Assembly: GCF_002205635.1 (NCBI RefSeq) | Contig: NZ_NISJ01000014.1 | Span: forward strand, 36,324-100,323 | Length of the DNA: 64,000 nt | DNA from: Sphingopyxis witflariensis | GTDB taxonomy: Bacteria > Pseudomonadota > Alphaproteobacteria > Sphingomonadales > Sphingomonadaceae | Reading direction: 5' to 3' | Part shown: piece by piece, positions 10,432-19,456 of the stretch | Numbering within the stretch: position 1 is the first letter of the stretch | Layout: each line of letters starts with the position of its first letter | The notes under the pieces: generated by a model | Databases searched by the model: none | What the model saw: the letters and a program-made list of their open reading frames with translations, nothing else | Told to the model about the DNA's origin: nothing | Translations under genes and position numbers: made by a program

Positions 10432-11034
10432 ATGACATCCGACCTCCCCTTTGCCTGCGAATGCGGAACGGTCTCGGGCACGCTGCTACGCGTCGGCCCC
10501 GATCAGGGCGACCATGTCGTCTGCCACTGCGCCGATTGCCAATATCTCGCCCACCATCTCGGCCATGCCGGACAGATGCTCGACGAGCATGGCGGCGCCT
10601 CGCTCTATCAGTCGCGATGCGCGCGCGTGCACATCGCATCGGGCCGCGACCAGCTCGCCTGCGTCCACCTGACCGACAAGCCGACGCTGCGCTGGTATGC
10701 CAAATGCTGCCGCACCCCGCTGTTCAACACCTACGCCAATGGCAAAATCCCCTACATCACGACCCAGCTCGGCGCCTGCGACCCAGCGGCGCGCGCGCGG
10801 CTGGTCGGCCCGCCCCGCGGGCATCTCTTCACAGAGGAAGGCGTCGGCGACACCAGCCACTTGCCGAAGATGAGCATGGGGGCGCTGATGCGGCGCTTCT
10901 TCCCCCGGATGATCAAGGATCTCGTGTCGGGCGATCGCCGGAAATGCGAGCTTTTCGACAGCAAAACCCTCGAACCCATCGCCAAACCCCACCGCATGAC
11001 CAGCGAAGAACGGCTCGCCCAGAAAGCCGGTTGA
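10432..11034 (+). CDS. DUF6151 / GFA-like zinc-binding protein
   Basis: A 200-residue protein with a zinc-cluster pattern: CECG near residue 9, CHCADCQ near residue 33, then KCCRTPLFN near residue 96. This spacing matches glutathione-dependent formaldehyde-activating (GFA-like) folds, of which DUF6151 is a variant. No enzymatic role is established. The start is ATG after a weak Shine-Dalgarno. It lies between ilvC and bioF with no evident pathway link. Confidence 0.75.
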   Translation: MTSDLPFACECGTVSGTLLRVGPDQGDHVVCHCADCQYLAHHLGHAGQMLDEHGGASLYQSRCARVHIASGRDQLACVHLTDKPTLRWYAKCCRTPLFNTYANGKIPYITTQLGACDPAARARLVGPPRGHLFTEEGVGDTSHLPKMSMGALMRRFFPRMIKDLVSGDRRKCELFDSKTLEPIAKPHRMTSEERLAQKAG

Positions 11035-11084
11035 ACTGCACCGCGCGGGTTTGCCATTTCGACCCCATATTCTAAGGAACGCCG

Positions 11085-12227
11085 ATGCCGGGCCGCGCCT
11101 CTCCCTTCTCCGCCCATCACCGCGATCTTCGCGCGCTTGCTGCCGAAACCCGCCTCCGCGCGCTCGCTCCGCGCGCGGGCGTCGACTTCGCCTCGAACGA
11201 CTATCTTGGCCTCGCCGATTCCGAAGCGTTGCGCGACGCGCTGACCGCCGGGATCGCGCAGGGCATCCCCGCCGGATCAGGCGGCTCGCGCCTGCTGCGC
11301 GGCAATCACGCCGAACATGAAGCGCTCGAGGCCCACGCCGCGCGCCATTATGATAGCGAGGCCGCGCTCTATTTCTCGACCGGCTTCGCCGCCAACGCCG
11401 CGCTGTTCGCGACGCTGCCGCAGCGCGGCGACCTGATCGTCCATGACGAGCTCATCCACGCCAGCGCGCACGACGGCATGCGCCTCGCCCGCGCGGGCAG
11501 CATCGCCGCCGCGCACAATGATCCGCAGGCCTTCGCCGACATCATCGCGCGCTGGCGCGCGGGTGGCGGCTCAGGAACGCCGTGGATCGCGGTCGAAAGC
11601 CTCTACAGCATGGACGGCGACCGCGCCCCGCTGGCCGAACTCGCCGCCGTCGCCGACCGCTTCGACGCGGTGCTGATCGTCGACGAAGCCCATGCCACCG
11701 GCGTCTACGGCGCCAATGGCGCGGGACTGGCCAGCGACCTCGCGCGCCGCGACAATCTGATCACCCTCCACACCTGCGGCAAGGCGCTCGGCTGCGAAGG
11801 CGCGCTGCTCTGCGCCCCGCGCGTCGTCACCGACTTTCTCGTCAACCGCGGCCGCCCCTTCATCTTCTCGACCGCGCCGTCGCCGTTGATGGCGTGGCTC
11901 GTCCGCCAGGGCCTCGAAATCGTCGCGACCCAGCCTGAACGACAAGCGCGCCTCGCCGCGCTTGTCCGCCACACCGAGGCGCGCCTCGCCCCGCTCGGCA
12001 TCACCGCCAGCGGCACCCAGATCCAGCCCGTCATCATCGGCGAGAATGACCGCACGATGCGGATCGCGACCGCACTGCAGGCTGCGGGCTTCGACATTCG
12101 CGGCATCCGCCCGCCGACGGTGGCGCAGGGAACCGCCCGTCTCCGCATCGCGATCACGCTCAATGTTGACGAAGATAACATTGACGCAATGGCCGACGCC
12201 CTCGCCGCCGCCATGGCCGACGCATGA
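11085..12227 (+). CDS. bioF: 8-amino-7-oxononanoate synthase
   Basis: A 380-residue PLP enzyme condensing pimeloyl thioester with alanine in biotin synthesis. It shows NDYLGLA near the N-terminus, SGGSRLLRGN, the VDEAHATGVYG aspartate motif and the Schiff-base lysine in HTCGKALG. AAGGAA precedes the start by a proper distance. The end overlaps the bioD start by four bases (ATGA), typical of coupled translation. bioB and bioC are not in the window. Confidence 0.93.
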   Translation: MPGRASPFSAHHRDLRALAAETRLRALAPRAGVDFASNDYLGLADSEALRDALTAGIAQGIPAGSGGSRLLRGNHAEHEALEAHAARHYDSEAALYFSTGFAANAALFATLPQRGDLIVHDELIHASAHDGMRLARAGSIAAAHNDPQAFADIIARWRAGGGSGTPWIAVESLYSMDGDRAPLAELAAVADRFDAVLIVDEAHATGVYGANGAGLASDLARRDNLITLHTCGKALGCEGALLCAPRVVTDFLVNRGRPFIFSTAPSPLMAWLVRQGLEIVATQPERQARLAALVRHTEARLAPLGITASGTQIQPVIIGENDRTMRIATALQAAGFDIRGIRPPTVAQGTARLRIAITLNVDEDNIDAMADALAAAMADA

Positions 12228-12832
12228 CCCGCTTCATCGTCACCGGCACCGACACCGGCATTGGAAAAACTATCTTTTCTGCGGCTTTGGCGCAGGCGAC
12301 CCGCGCTTCCTACTGGAAGCCGATTCAGGCCGGCCTCGAAGAAGAGAGTGACAGCGAGGTCGTCGCCCGCCTCGCCGGGGTCGCCATCCACCCCGAAGCC
12401 CACCGCCTCATCACTCCCGCCTCGCCACACTATGCCGCCGAAGTTGACGGCGTTAATATCGACGTCGAAACGCTCACGCCGCCGCCCGGCAACTTCATCG
12501 TCGAGGGCGCCGGCGGCGCGCTCGTCCCCGTCACCCGCACCACCCTATACGCCGACCTGTTTGCGAAATGGCAAATCCCGGTGATCGTCTGCGCCCGCAC
12601 GATGCTCGGGACGATCAACCACAGCCTGCTGACGATCGAGGCGCTTCGGTCGCGCAATGTCCCGATCCACGGCCTCGCCTTTCTCGGCGATCCGGTGCCC
12701 GACAGCGAGACAACGATCGCCGAAATCAGCGGCATCCGCCGCTTGGGCCGCCTGCCGGTCATCGATCCGCTGACGAGCGAAAACCTTGCTGCCGCTTTCG
12801 CCGCGAACTTCGACATCGCCGACTTCCGCTAA
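12224..12832 (+). CDS. bioD: ATP-dependent dethiobiotin synthetase
   Basis: A 202-residue P-loop protein forming the ureido ring of dethiobiotin from 7,8-diaminopelargonate, CO2 and ATP. The N-terminal TGTDTGIGKTIFSAAL contains the P-loop. KPIQAG and VEGAGGALVPV are the other family hallmarks. It overlaps bioF by four bases. Confidence 0.93.
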   Translation: MTRFIVTGTDTGIGKTIFSAALAQATRASYWKPIQAGLEEESDSEVVARLAGVAIHPEAHRLITPASPHYAAEVDGVNIDVETLTPPPGNFIVEGAGGALVPVTRTTLYADLFAKWQIPVIVCARTMLGTINHSLLTIEALRSRNVPIHGLAFLGDPVPDSETTIAEISGIRRLGRLPVIDPLTSENLAAAFAANFDIADFR

Positions 12833-12855
12833 ATCTCGTCCCCCCTCCCCCACTT

Positions 12856-12962
12856 CGTCATCCCCGCGAAAGCGGGGACCCAGCGAACAAAATACTCCAC
12901 CCACAGGGTGCCATTCCCAAACGCAACGGCAGAACTGGGTTCCCGCTTTCGCGGGAATGACA
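12856..12962. repeat. dispersed palindromic repeat pair, family C
   Basis: CGTCATCCCCGCGAAAGCGG (a hairpin closed by a GAAA loop) is followed about 80 bp later by its inverted partner GGGTTCCCGCTTTCGCGGGA. The pair fills the bioD-bioA gap. The long open frame upstream of bioA runs through this element and is not coding. Confidence 0.85.
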
Positions 12963-12983
12963 AATGGTTGTAGGGCGCACAGC

Positions 12984-14243
12984 ATGACCTCGCACCAATC
13001 CCCCATCTGGCACCCCTTCACCCAGCACGGCCTCGGCGACCCCACGCCGCTGATCGCCCGAGCCGAAGGCGCGCGCCTCTACGACGCGCAGGACAACAGC
13101 TGGATCGACGCCATCTCCAGCTGGTGGGTCACCACCCACGGCCACGCCCACCCGCGCATCATGGCCGCGATCCGCGCGCAGTCCGAAAAGCTCGACCAGC
13201 TCATCTTCGCCGGCTGGACCCACGAACCCGCCGAAATGCTCGCCGCCGAGCTGATCCGCATCACCCCCGATCCGCTCACCCGCGTCTTCTTCTCGGATTC
13301 AGGATCGACCAGCGTCGAGGTCGCGCTCAAAATGGCGCTCGGCTACTGGTATAATATCGGCGAGCCGCGCAGCCGCATCCTCGTCCTCGAACATAGCTAT
13401 CATGGCGACACGATCGGCACGATGTCGGTCGGCGAGCGCGGCGTCTACAACCGGGCGTGGCAGCCCTTGCTGTTCGACGTCGATACCATCCCCTTCCCGC
13501 ACGAAGGCCTGGAACAAGCGACGCTCGACGCGCTCGAAGCCGCCTGCGCGCAAAAGCCCGCCGCCTTCATCGTCGAACCGCTCATCCTCGGGGCCGGCGG
13601 CATGCTCATCTATCCGGCATGGGTGCTCGCCGAAATGCGCAGCATCTGTGCACGCCACGGCGTCCTCTTCATCGCCGACGAAGTGATGACCGGCTGGGGC
13701 CGCACCGGCACCCGCTTCGCCTGCGATCAGGCGGGCGTCATCCCCGACATCGTCTGCCTGTCCAAAGGCCTGACCGGCGGCAGCCTCCCACTCGCCGTCA
13801 CCCTCTGCATCGAGCCGATCTTCGCCGCCCACTGGTCAACCGACCGAGCGAAAACCTTCTATCATTCGAGCAGCTACACCGCGAACCCGATCGCCTGCGC
13901 CGCCGCGAACGCGAACCTCGAAATCTGGCGCGACGAACCCGTCCAGCAACGCATCGACGCGCTCGCCGTCGCGCAAGGCGCGCACCTGTCGATGCTCGGC
14001 CATAACCCGCGCGTCGCCAATCCGCGCCGCCTCGGCACCATCGCCGCGCTCGACATCGTCGTTCCGGACTCGGGCTATCTCTCGAACCTCGCGCCGCGCC
14101 TGATCGCCTTCTACCGCGACCATGGCGTCCTCCTCCGCCCGCTCGGCAACACCGTCTACGTCATGCCGCCCTATTGCATCGAGCCCGACGAACTGGCGCA
14201 AGTCTGGAATGTCATCGCGGCGTCGCTTGACGCGCCGGGCTGA
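12984..14243 (+). CDS. bioA: adenosylmethionine-8-amino-7-oxononanoate aminotransferase
   Basis: A 419-residue class III aminotransferase that uses S-adenosylmethionine as amino donor to form 7,8-diaminopelargonate. The N-terminal IWHPFTQHG is the BioA signature; DEVMTGWGRTG and the PLP lysine in LSKGLTGGSLPLAV are present. The start at 12984 (MTSHQSP) is chosen because the open frame upstream only translates a palindromic repeat. It completes a bioF-bioD-bioA cluster. Confidence 0.94.
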   Translation: MTSHQSPIWHPFTQHGLGDPTPLIARAEGARLYDAQDNSWIDAISSWWVTTHGHAHPRIMAAIRAQSEKLDQLIFAGWTHEPAEMLAAELIRITPDPLTRVFFSDSGSTSVEVALKMALGYWYNIGEPRSRILVLEHSYHGDTIGTMSVGERGVYNRAWQPLLFDVDTIPFPHEGLEQATLDALEAACAQKPAAFIVEPLILGAGGMLIYPAWVLAEMRSICARHGVLFIADEVMTGWGRTGTRFACDQAGVIPDIVCLSKGLTGGSLPLAVTLCIEPIFAAHWSTDRAKTFYHSSSYTANPIACAAANANLEIWRDEPVQQRIDALAVAQGAHLSMLGHNPRVANPRRLGTIAALDIVVPDSGYLSNLAPRLIAFYRDHGVLLRPLGNTVYVMPPYCIEPDELAQVWNVIAASLDAPG

Positions 14244-14292
14244 TATTCGGATACACCGAACATCCCCCTAACTCCTTCCCGGAGAACGAAAA

Positions 14293-14607
14293 ATGCAAAA
14301 ACCCGGCCTGTTTCTCACGCTGCTCCTGATGGTCTTCCCCCTCGCCAGTGCCGAGGCGCGCAAAAAACCGGAACCTGTCGACAGTCATGAGCGCACCACC
14401 GATTGGGTCCCGCTCACCCAATCGATGACCGAGCTTCTCAATACAGGGTGGAGGATCGTCGGGTTCAACAATTATGAGACGGAGATGTTCTCCGAAAACA
14501 TCTCCTCCTATTCCTTCATTCTGTCGAGCGGGAACAAATATGTCCTTTGCTTCATGGACAGTCCGGCGATGAACAACGCCAAATCGAAATGCCGTGCCTT
14601 GAACTGA
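14293..14607 (+). CDS. small exported protein, unknown function
   Basis: A 104-residue protein starting with a clear signal peptide (MQKPGLFLTLLLMVFPLASAEA, likely cleaved after SAEA). The mature part has two cysteine-containing strands near the end (VLCFMD, KSKCRA) that could form one disulfide. GGAGAA precedes the start. No family is recognised. A similarly small secreted protein follows at 14741. Confidence 0.6.
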   Translation: MQKPGLFLTLLLMVFPLASAEARKKPEPVDSHERTTDWVPLTQSMTELLNTGWRIVGFNNYETEMFSENISSYSFILSSGNKYVLCFMDSPAMNNAKSKCRALN

Positions 14608-14740
14608 ACGGGAAGCGAAACCATCTCCATCATCAAGGGGCGGCAACCATTGCCGGAGGGCATGATAGTTCGGCTTAGGTTCATCTCGCGGCGCTAGCGT
14701 GATACGCAGGGGATGGACGCCAAGGGAATGCCTGTTTGCA

Positions 14741-15148
14741 ATGAAAAAGCCTGCCCTCCTCTTCCCGATCTTCGCCGCGCTCGCCCTCGCTGCGCCCGCG
14801 CACGCCTTCGACCAAAGCCTCGCGCAGACCGGCACGCCGCCGCAGAAAACCTCGGTCCTTTATACCTATGGCGACGAACCCTGCCCCGAACCGGTGGGTG
14901 ACGAGATCATCGTCTGCGCGCAGCAACCCGAAAGCGAACGCTATCGCGTCCCGAAGGAACTGCGCGAAGAGCTGAAGGACGACACCCCGGTCGGCGGCGG
15001 CTCATGGGCCTCGGCGGTCGAGGGGTATGACAATATCGCCCGCGCCACCCGCCCCAACAGCTGCTCGCCCGTCGGCAGCTATGGCTTCACCGGCTGCACG
15101 TCGGCGATGCTGCGCCAGTGGTTCGAGGAACGCCGCGCGGCCGACTGA
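14741..15148 (+). CDS. exported protein, unknown function
   Basis: A 135-residue protein with signal peptide MKKPALLFPIFAALALAAPAHA. The mature part has four cysteines in pairs (EPCPEP, IIVCAQ, NSCSP, TGCTS), suggesting two periplasmic disulfides. The frame is open 14 codons further upstream, but the signal peptide begins at 14741, which fixes the start. I recognise no characterised family; it resembles conserved hypothetical proteins of sphingomonads. Confidence 0.65.
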   Translation: MKKPALLFPIFAALALAAPAHAFDQSLAQTGTPPQKTSVLYTYGDEPCPEPVGDEIIVCAQQPESERYRVPKELREELKDDTPVGGGSWASAVEGYDNIARATRPNSCSPVGSYGFTGCTSAMLRQWFEERRAAD

Positions 15149-15247
15149 TCGCGCGGCCGGAAACCCAGCGTTTCGGTACGCGCAATTGACGCCGCCCCCT
15201 TGCGTCGCATAGCCTTCGCGCTTCCGAACAAACAGGAGGCCCCCCAC

Positions 15248-15892
15248 ATGCGTCGCATTGCTCCCATCGCCATTCTCGCGCTCGCCGTCGTCGCCGTCCC
15301 CGTCGTCATCGCACAGGCCCCCTCGGGCGTCCCCGGCGCCCCCGACAAAACGCGCGTCACCGCGGGCACCTACGCCGCCGATGCCGGACACACGATGGTC
15401 GTCTGGGAAGTCGATCATTTCGGCTTCAGCAAATATTCGGGCATTTTCGGCGACGTCACCGGCACCCTCGTGATCGATCCCGCCAATCCCGCCGCGTCGA
15501 AGGTCGACGTGACGATCCCGGTGTCAAAGGTCACCACCGCCAGCGCCGGCCTCACCGACCATCTGCTGCGCGCGGGCAAGGACGGCGGCAAGGCCGACTT
15601 TTTCGGCCCCGCCCCCGCCGACGCCAAATTCGTCTCGACCCGCGTCGTCCTCGACGATGAGGGCGACGAAGCCAAGGTCACCGGTAACCTCACCCTCAAT
15701 GGCGTGACCAAACAGGTGACGCTCGACGTCGACTTCCACGGCGCCGGCACCAACCCCTATAACAAGAAAGCCACGATCGGCTTCGACGCCGAAACCAAGA
15801 TCCGCCGCAGCGATTTCGGCGTGAACTATGGCATCCCGGTGGTCAGCGACCTCGTCGAACTCGAAATCCACGCCGCGTTCGAAAAGCAGTAA
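15248..15892 (+). CDS. YceI family periplasmic lipid-binding-like protein
   Basis: A 214-residue protein with signal peptide (MRRIAPIAILALAVVAVPVVIAQA) and a YceI beta-barrel: HTMVVWEVDHFGFSKYSGIF at the start and a C-terminal RSDFGVNYGIPVVSDLVELE. YceI proteins bind isoprenoid or fatty-acid ligands in a lipocalin-like barrel; the ligand here is unknown. AGGAGGCC precedes the ATG at 15248, supporting it over the in-frame start at 15200. Confidence 0.88.
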   Translation: MRRIAPIAILALAVVAVPVVIAQAPSGVPGAPDKTRVTAGTYAADAGHTMVVWEVDHFGFSKYSGIFGDVTGTLVIDPANPAASKVDVTIPVSKVTTASAGLTDHLLRAGKDGGKADFFGPAPADAKFVSTRVVLDDEGDEAKVTGNLTLNGVTKQVTLDVDFHGAGTNPYNKKATIGFDAETKIRRSDFGVNYGIPVVSDLVELEIHAAFEKQ

Positions 15893-15909
15893 AACCACCT
15901 CAATATTCT

Positions 15910-15988
15910 CGTCATCCCCGCGAAAGCGGGGACCCAGTGAGGCCTTGTGCTGCCCAAGCTGGGTCCCCGCTTACGCGGGGATGACAAC
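15910..15988. repeat. dispersed palindromic repeat pair, family C
   Basis: CGTCATCCCCGCGAAAGCGG is paired with GGGTCCCCGCTTACGCGGGG about 35 bp later in opposite orientation, so the element folds as two hairpins inside one larger stem. It lies between the YceI gene and the rhodanese gene. Confidence 0.85.
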
Positions 15989-16054
15989 GGATTGGGTGTT
16001 CATCGCCCATCCAGCAACCCGCGCTTACCCTCCCATCATCAAGGGAGGATCATC

Positions 16055-16549
16055 ATGCGCAAAACCCTGCCACTCGCTTTCGCCCTCGCGCTGACCGCCT
16101 CCCCGGCGCTCGCGCAAACCAACCCGCAAATCGACTATCCCGCCTTCCAGGCGCTCACCGCCCGCGTCGCACCAGAGCGCGAAGCGCGCCTTCTCCCCTT
16201 CGCCGCCTTCAAGGCCGAAGCCGCCAAGCCCGGCATTCTCCTCCTCGACGCGCGCTCAAAGGATGCTTTTGCGCGCGGGCATATCGTCGGCGCGGTCAAC
16301 CTGCCGCTCACCGACTTCACCGCCGACAGCCTCGCTGCGGTGATCGGCGCCGACCCGGACCGCCCTATCCTCATTTATTGCAACAATAATTTCCGCAACG
16401 ACGCCGCTCCCGTACCGATGAAGTCGGCCGCGCTCGCGCTCAATATCCAGACCTTCATCAACCTCGTCGGCTATGGCTATCCCAATGTCCGCGAACTCGC
16501 CGACGTGATCGACTTCAATGATCCCGCAGTGGGCTGGGTCAAGGGCTAG
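16055..16549 (+). CDS. periplasmic rhodanese-like protein
   Basis: A 164-residue protein with signal peptide MRKTLPLAFALALTASPALA and one rhodanese domain: LLDARSKDAFARGHIVGAVN and the active-site loop ILIYCNNNFRND with the catalytic Cys. Single-domain exported rhodaneses move sulfane sulfur or act as redox/phosphatase-like domains; no substrate can be inferred. AAGGGAGGA precedes the ATG at 16055, which starts at the signal peptide. Confidence 0.85.
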   Translation: MRKTLPLAFALALTASPALAQTNPQIDYPAFQALTARVAPEREARLLPFAAFKAEAAKPGILLLDARSKDAFARGHIVGAVNLPLTDFTADSLAAVIGADPDRPILIYCNNNFRNDAAPVPMKSAALALNIQTFINLVGYGYPNVRELADVIDFNDPAVGWVKG

Positions 16550-16634
16550 CCACACTCCAATCTGTCACATGCCGCCGGTAAGTCAGAGCCGGGGTCTCCC
16601 CGACCCCGCCTCTTGTTCACAAGGAGCGCGTGTG

Positions 16635-17012
16635 ATGAGCGAACTGGTACGCGAAATTGTCGAAGTGAACGCCTATATTGGCGGCGACGAGGAAAAAGCC
16701 CTGCTGACCGTCGAGGCCGAGGGCATCACCCCCACCGCGGGCTGGACGAACCTCCAGCTCGATCCCCATGTCTATATCAATCCGCCCGCCGACGGCGTTC
16801 AGGATTTCGACCTCGTCGGCGATCGCCCCTCAGGCGGCGGCGCCGATACGCCGTCCACGGTCGAGGCGGCATGGGAAGGCCCGCTTGAGGACTGGGTGAT
16901 CGGCATCCGCGTCCACGCGATCGCCAATATGATCGAGGATGAAATCTTCGAGCCGTGGGAAGAGGAAGACGACGAAGACGAGTCCGAAGAGCAGAGCAGC
17001 AAGGCTGCCTGA
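16635..17012 (+). CDS. conserved hypothetical acidic protein
   Basis: A 125-residue soluble protein beginning MSELVREIVEVNAYIGG with a strongly acidic tail (EPWEEEDDEDESEEQ). AAGGAG lies 11 bases before the ATG at 16635. There is no signal peptide and no recognised domain. It lies alone between the rhodanese gene and leuA. Confidence 0.6.
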   Translation: MSELVREIVEVNAYIGGDEEKALLTVEAEGITPTAGWTNLQLDPHVYINPPADGVQDFDLVGDRPSGGGADTPSTVEAAWEGPLEDWVIGIRVHAIANMIEDEIFEPWEEEDDEDESEEQSSKAA

Positions 17013-17160
17013 CGGCCTCCCGCGCGCCATCCCCGCCTTCACGGGGGTGGCGCAGCAGGGCCACGCAACGCAATTTTCCCACCTTCCCCCTTGCCAAACA
17101 CGACATTTTCATGTCAGAGCGTGGCCATGCGCCACAACGGGCTCCTACTTCTGCGACTTA

Positions 17161-17218
17161 CACGCCCTTGGGCGTGACGATAACGCTGCGCCCAAGGTGG
17201 CGCGCGATCGCCCAAGGG
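17161..17218 (+). promoter_or_regulatory. possible structured leader upstream of leuA
   Basis: Three mutually complementary blocks lie 45-100 bases before leuA: CACGCCCTTGGGCGTG (17161-17176, itself a hairpin), GCGCCCAAGG (17188-17197) and CGCCCAAGGG (17209-17218). The second and third can each pair with the CCTTGGGCG part of the first, which would give alternative folds. There is no T-run, and the open frame across it is not leucine-rich, so attenuation is only a possibility. Confidence 0.3.
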
Positions 17219-17261
17219 TAAGCCGGCCAAAACCACCCTTTCGCAGAAGAACCAAAAGACC

Positions 17262-18926
17262 ATGACCATGCTCCGCGACCCTTCGGTCAAATATCGCGCC
17301 TTCCCGCAGGTTCCCTTGACGAACCGCGAATGGCCCAGCCGCGTCACCACCAAGGCGCCGATCTGGCTTTCCACCGACATGCGCGACGGCAATCAGGCGC
17401 TGATCGACCCGATGGATGCCGAAAAGAAAGCGCGCTTCTTCGACCTGCTCTGCCGCGTCGGCCTGAAAGAGATCGAAGTCGGCTTCCCCAGCGCGGGCGC
17501 GACCGAGTTCGACTTCATCTCCGGCCTCGTCCAGAACGGCCGCATCCCCGACGATGTGACGGTACAGGTGCTGACCCAGGCGCGCGCCGACCTCATCCGC
17601 ACCAGCTTCGACAGCCTCGCGGGCGCAAAGACGGCAATCGTCCACCTCTATAATGCGGTCAGCCCCGCGTGGCGCAAGATCGTCTTCGGCATGGAAATGC
17701 CCGAAATCAAGCAGATCGCGATCGACGGCGCCAAGCAGCTGCGCGACAATGCCGCGCGCCTGCCGCAAACCAACTGGCGTTTCGAATATAGCCCCGAAAC
17801 CTTCTCGACCGCCGAAATCGATTTCTCGATCGAGGTGTGCGAAGCGGTGATGGAGATACTGCAACCGACCGCCGAAAATCCGATCATCCTCAACCTCCCC
17901 GCGACGGTCGAGGCCTCGACGGCGAATATCTATGCCGATCAGATCGAATATTTCGCCAAGAATTTGCCGAACCGCGACCGCGCATTGATCAGCCTGCACA
18001 CCCACAATGACCGCGGCACCGGCGTCGCGGCGGCCGAACTCGGCCTGCTCGCGGGCGCCGATCGCGTCGAGGGCTGCCTGTTCGGCAATGGCGAGCGCAC
18101 CGGCAACACCTGCCTCGTCACCATTGCGCTCAACATGTACACGCAGGGCGTCGACCCCGAACTGGACTTCTCGAACATCGACGAGGTCATCCAGACGGTC
18201 GAATATTGCAACCAGCTCCCCGTCCACCCGCGCCACCCCTATGGCGGCGAGCTGGTCTACACGGCCTTTTCGGGCAGCCATCAGGACGCGATCAAGAAAG
18301 GCTTCGCCGCGCGCGAACGCCAGAATGACGAGACGTGGGAAGTCCCCTATCTCCCCATCGATCCCGCCGACCTCGGCCGCAGCTATGAAGCGGTGATCCG
18401 CGTCAACAGCCAGTCGGGCAAAGGCGGCGTCGCCTGGGTAATCGAACAGGACAAGGGGCTGAAACTGCCCAAGAAAATGCAGGCAAGCTTCAGCCATGTC
18501 GTGCAGGCACTGGCGGATGAGACCAGCCGCGAGCTGGGCGCCGAAGACATCTGGCAGGCGTTCGAGGGCAAATATCTCGCCACCGAGAACAAGCGCTTCC
18601 AGCTCGTCGACTGGTCCGAAACCCATTCGGGCGCCGACCGCATTTTCGCGGGCAAGCTCATGATCGACGGCACCCCGCGCAGCGTCAGCGGCCGCGGCAA
18701 CGGCCTGATGTCCAGCGTGATCGCCGCGCTCAGCGAGAGCGGCGGCCCGGTGATGGACATCATCGACTATAGCGAGCACGCAATCGGCCAGGGCAGCACG
18801 GTGCAAGCCGCCGCCTATGTCGAATGTCGCACCGCCGACGGCAAAAGCCTGTTCGGCTGCGGCCTCGACACCGACGTCGCCACCGCCAGCGTCCGCGCCA
18901 TCCTCAGCGCGGCGAACGGCGCGTAA
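17262..18926 (+). CDS. leuA: 2-isopropylmalate synthase (long LeuA2 type)
   Basis: A 554-residue enzyme making 2-isopropylmalate from ketoisovalerate and acetyl-CoA, the first committed step of leucine synthesis. DMRDGNQALIDPM near residue 40 is the metal and substrate motif of the DRE-TIM family; HTHNDRGTG (with the two metal histidines) lies near residue 246. The C-terminal 150 residues form the LeuA regulatory domain that binds leucine. The length and the KYRAFPQVPL start match the actinobacterial-type long LeuA also found in sphingomonads. Confidence 0.93.
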   Translation: MTMLRDPSVKYRAFPQVPLTNREWPSRVTTKAPIWLSTDMRDGNQALIDPMDAEKKARFFDLLCRVGLKEIEVGFPSAGATEFDFISGLVQNGRIPDDVTVQVLTQARADLIRTSFDSLAGAKTAIVHLYNAVSPAWRKIVFGMEMPEIKQIAIDGAKQLRDNAARLPQTNWRFEYSPETFSTAEIDFSIEVCEAVMEILQPTAENPIILNLPATVEASTANIYADQIEYFAKNLPNRDRALISLHTHNDRGTGVAAAELGLLAGADRVEGCLFGNGERTGNTCLVTIALNMYTQGVDPELDFSNIDEVIQTVEYCNQLPVHPRHPYGGELVYTAFSGSHQDAIKKGFAARERQNDETWEVPYLPIDPADLGRSYEAVIRVNSQSGKGGVAWVIEQDKGLKLPKKMQASFSHVVQALADETSRELGAEDIWQAFEGKYLATENKRFQLVDWSETHSGADRIFAGKLMIDGTPRSVSGRGNGLMSSVIAALSESGGPVMDIIDYSEHAIGQGSTVQAAAYVECRTADGKSLFGCGLDTDVATASVRAILSAANGA

Positions 18927-18937
18927 GCCCAAGCGCA

Positions 18938-18998
18938 ATCCTCCCTGTCGCGAAGCGATGGGGAGGGGGACCGCCGCGTAGCGGTGGTGGAGGGGCCG
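18938..18998. repeat. dispersed palindromic repeat, family A (half element)
   Basis: ATCCTCCCTGTCGCGAAGCG is followed by GGGGAGG and the CCGCCGCGTAGCGGTGG hairpin. It has only one arm of the paired form seen at 4224. It follows the leuA stop by about 10 bases, and no gene is seen between 18927 and 19141. Confidence 0.75.
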
Positions 18999-19141
18999 CG
19001 ACCTATCGGAAACACGCAACGGGTGCTTACAATCCGCCCCCGCGCCCCCATATAGACATAATCGCGGTACGCATTCTCGTAAGCCACCGCGACCGAGAGA
19101 CAGGCCGTGCTCCCGCTTACGCAAGAGGAGCCGCGCTGCCC

Positions 19142-19456
19142 ATGAATCCGAAGCCCCAATCCGATACAAAAGCCGCCGCTCCCGCAAAGACGCGCTCGAA
19201 CAATTTCTTCCGCAAGCGCGCCGCCCCGCTCGCGCGCGAAGATGCGCGGCGCCAGGGCAATATCAGCCAGCTCGCCTGGCTGACCCTCGGCGGCACCGGA
19301 ACCGAAAGCGCCCGCGACACCGCGATCGCCTTCCTCAACACCGAACACCCCGAACTCGGCGGCCGCCCGCTCGCCATCGCGACCGCGAGCGACGAGGGCT
19401 ATGCCCGCGTCGCCACCGCCATCCGCGCCCACGCCGCCGCGCCGGTGACGCCATGA
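19142..19456 (+). CDS. MbcA/ParS/Xre-type antitoxin-like protein
   Basis: A 104-residue protein with a basic N-terminus (FFRKRAAPLAREDARR). Its C-terminal half has the toxin-binding pattern of the MbcA/ParS/Xre family: AIAFLNTEHPELGGRPLAIA then DEGYARVATAIRAH. The start is ATG 19142; the long upstream open frame runs through the leuA tail and a repeat. A RES-domain toxin would be expected beside it, but the overlapping downstream gene is not a RES protein. Antitoxin function is therefore unproven. Confidence 0.6.
   Translation: MNPKPQSDTKAAAPAKTRSNNFFRKRAAPLAREDARRQGNISQLAWLTLGGTGTESARDTAIAFLNTEHPELGGRPLAIATASDEGYARVATAIRAHAAAPVTP

Noticed and set aside
17111..17221. 36-codon frame before leuA as a leader peptide
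   Set aside because: It has only two leucines, neither clustered, and no ribosome site.
17145..19187. 680-codon open frame on the minus strand opposite leuA
   Set aside because: Antisense to a fully recognised LeuA; it also runs through a palindromic repeat and translates it.
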